Source of the DNA: Pseudomonas sp. URMO17WK12:I11 | Lineage (GTDB): Bacteria > Pseudomonadota > Gammaproteobacteria > Pseudomonadales > Pseudomonadaceae | Length of the DNA: 64,000 bases | Direction of reading: 5' to 3' | Assembly (NCBI RefSeq): GCF_007677725.1 | Contig: NZ_VEDF01000006.1 | Span: forward strand, 186,001 to 250,000 | Shown: in pieces, positions 63,434 to 64,000 of the stretch | How the letters are laid out: every line of letters begins with the position of its first letter | Numbering within the stretch: the first letter of the stretch is position 1 | The notes under the pieces: generated by a model | Seen by the model: the letters and a program-made list of their open reading frames with translations, nothing else | The model's database searches: none | What the model was told of the DNA's origin: nothing | Position numbers and translations under genes: made by a program

Positions 63434-64000
63434 TCACCAGTCGAACTGCACACGGGCACAGCGGCCTCCCTCGCACCATTGGGCACGGCTACCCAGGCGC
63501 TGCACCAGGTGCAGCCCGCGCCCGCTCAGCCCCTGCTGCGGGGCCGGTCGTGCCAGCACTTCTTGCACATCGAAACCAGCGCCGCTGTCGCGTACCTCAA
63601 GGGTAAGACGCCCGCCATTGCCCAGCGGTTCAACTTCCAGGTCGATGCGCACGAAACCCTCGGTCAGGCGTGCCAGGCGCCGGGCGCGCTCTTGATAGTA
63701 GTCGGCAAAACCCTGCACATCGCGCTTGAGCTGTGAATCCAGTGCCAGCACGCCGTGCTCCAGGGCGTTGGCGTACAGCTCGCTGAGCACGCTGTGCAGC
63801 GCCCCGGTGTGCGGGCGCAAGCCGTGGATCTCTTGCAACAGCTGCACCAGGTACGGAACGGGGTTGAAGCGCCGCAGGGTCTCCCCGCGCAGTACAAAGC
63901 CCAGCGACCAGTCCAGGGGACTGGAGCGACCACTGTCGGAATACAGGGTCGGTGCCGGCACCCGCTCGCTGCTGGCGAACATGCGGATGTCGCACAGGCT
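63434..64000 (-). CDS. HsbR-like regulator, C-terminal part (cut by window edge)
   Basis: The visible ~188 residues include a HATPase_c anti-sigma-type domain (VLSELYANALEHGVLALDS N box; EVRDSGAGFDVQEV; GLSGRGLHLVQRL). The frame continues past position 64000. Next to an Hpt gene this matches HsbR, a response regulator with PP2C phosphatase and anti-sigma kinase domains; the receiver and phosphatase parts would lie outside the window. Confidence 0.8.
   Translation of the reverse strand, partial: SLCDIRMFASSERVPAPTLYSDSGRSSPLDWSLGFVLRGETLRRFNPVPYLVQLLQEIHGLRPHTGALHSVLSELYANALEHGVLALDSQLKRDVQGFADYYQERARRLARLTEGFVRIDLEVEPLGNGGRLTLEVRDSGAGFDVQEVLARPAPQQGLSGRGLHLVQRLGSRAQWCEGGRCARVQFDW

Overview
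The window is about 64 kb of high-GC chromosomal DNA with the gene order and protein sequences of a fluorescent Pseudomonas, most likely the Pseudomonas putida group. The evidence is the ccm cluster followed by cheW/parP/parC/motDC/cheBAZY/fliA/fleN/flhF/flhA/flhB/fliRQPONML/fliK on one strand, a gcl-hyi-glxR-ttuD-pyk operon, REP-like inverted repeats, and orphan Rhs-core genes of the type common in this group. No rRNA, tRNA, CRISPR array or insertion sequence was seen.

Positions 1-8.2 kb: purine (urate) catabolism. The end of puuE (allantoinase), uraD, allA, the membrane urate hydroxylase puuD with a C-terminal cytochrome c domain, an NCS2 urate/xanthine-type permease and two tandem Tsx-like outer-membrane channels lie on the + strand. 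A DUF808 membrane protein (-) and a RutR-like TetR regulator (+) follow. UraH and allantoicase are not in the window and may lie upstream of position 1.

8.2-16.4 kb: glyoxylate assimilation. glcG is divergent from gcl-hyi-glxR, followed by the glycerate kinase/hydroxypyruvate reductase gene ttuD and pyruvate kinase, then a urea transporter. Urate is thus converted through allantoin to glyoxylate plus urea, and glyoxylate through tartronate semialdehyde and glycerate to pyruvate. The gcl/glcG control region carries two perfect copies of the palindrome TTGTATACAA.

16.4-26.8 kb: mixed accessory and housekeeping genes. Two orphan Rhs-core genes flank an ion channel. After them come an orphan sulfate-binding protein, a methyltransferase, an NCS1 permease with an allantoin racemase (again purine catabolism, behind a 506-bp control region with RutR-type boxes and a sigma-54-like promoter), a histidine phosphatase, an FKBP isomerase, a PhzF-like protein and a 2-hydroxyacid dehydrogenase.

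26.8-34.2 kb: the complete cytochrome c maturation operon ccmABCDEFGHI (- strand), with a small lipoprotein gene at its 3' end.

34.3-41.9 kb (+ strand): a FliK-like / FlhB-C-like gene pair, then two tandem ~908-residue proteins with a TcdA/TcdB-type glycosyltransferase domain, an accessory toxin-like island between the ccm and chemotaxis blocks.

41.9-64 kb (- strand): the chemotaxis and flagellar block, from DUF2802/cheW at the low-coordinate end to fliK, an Hpt protein (HptB-like) and the end of an HsbR-like regulator. Sigma-54-type promoters are visible before fliL, flhA and fliK, and a sigma-28-type promoter candidate lies inside cheZ upstream of cheA.
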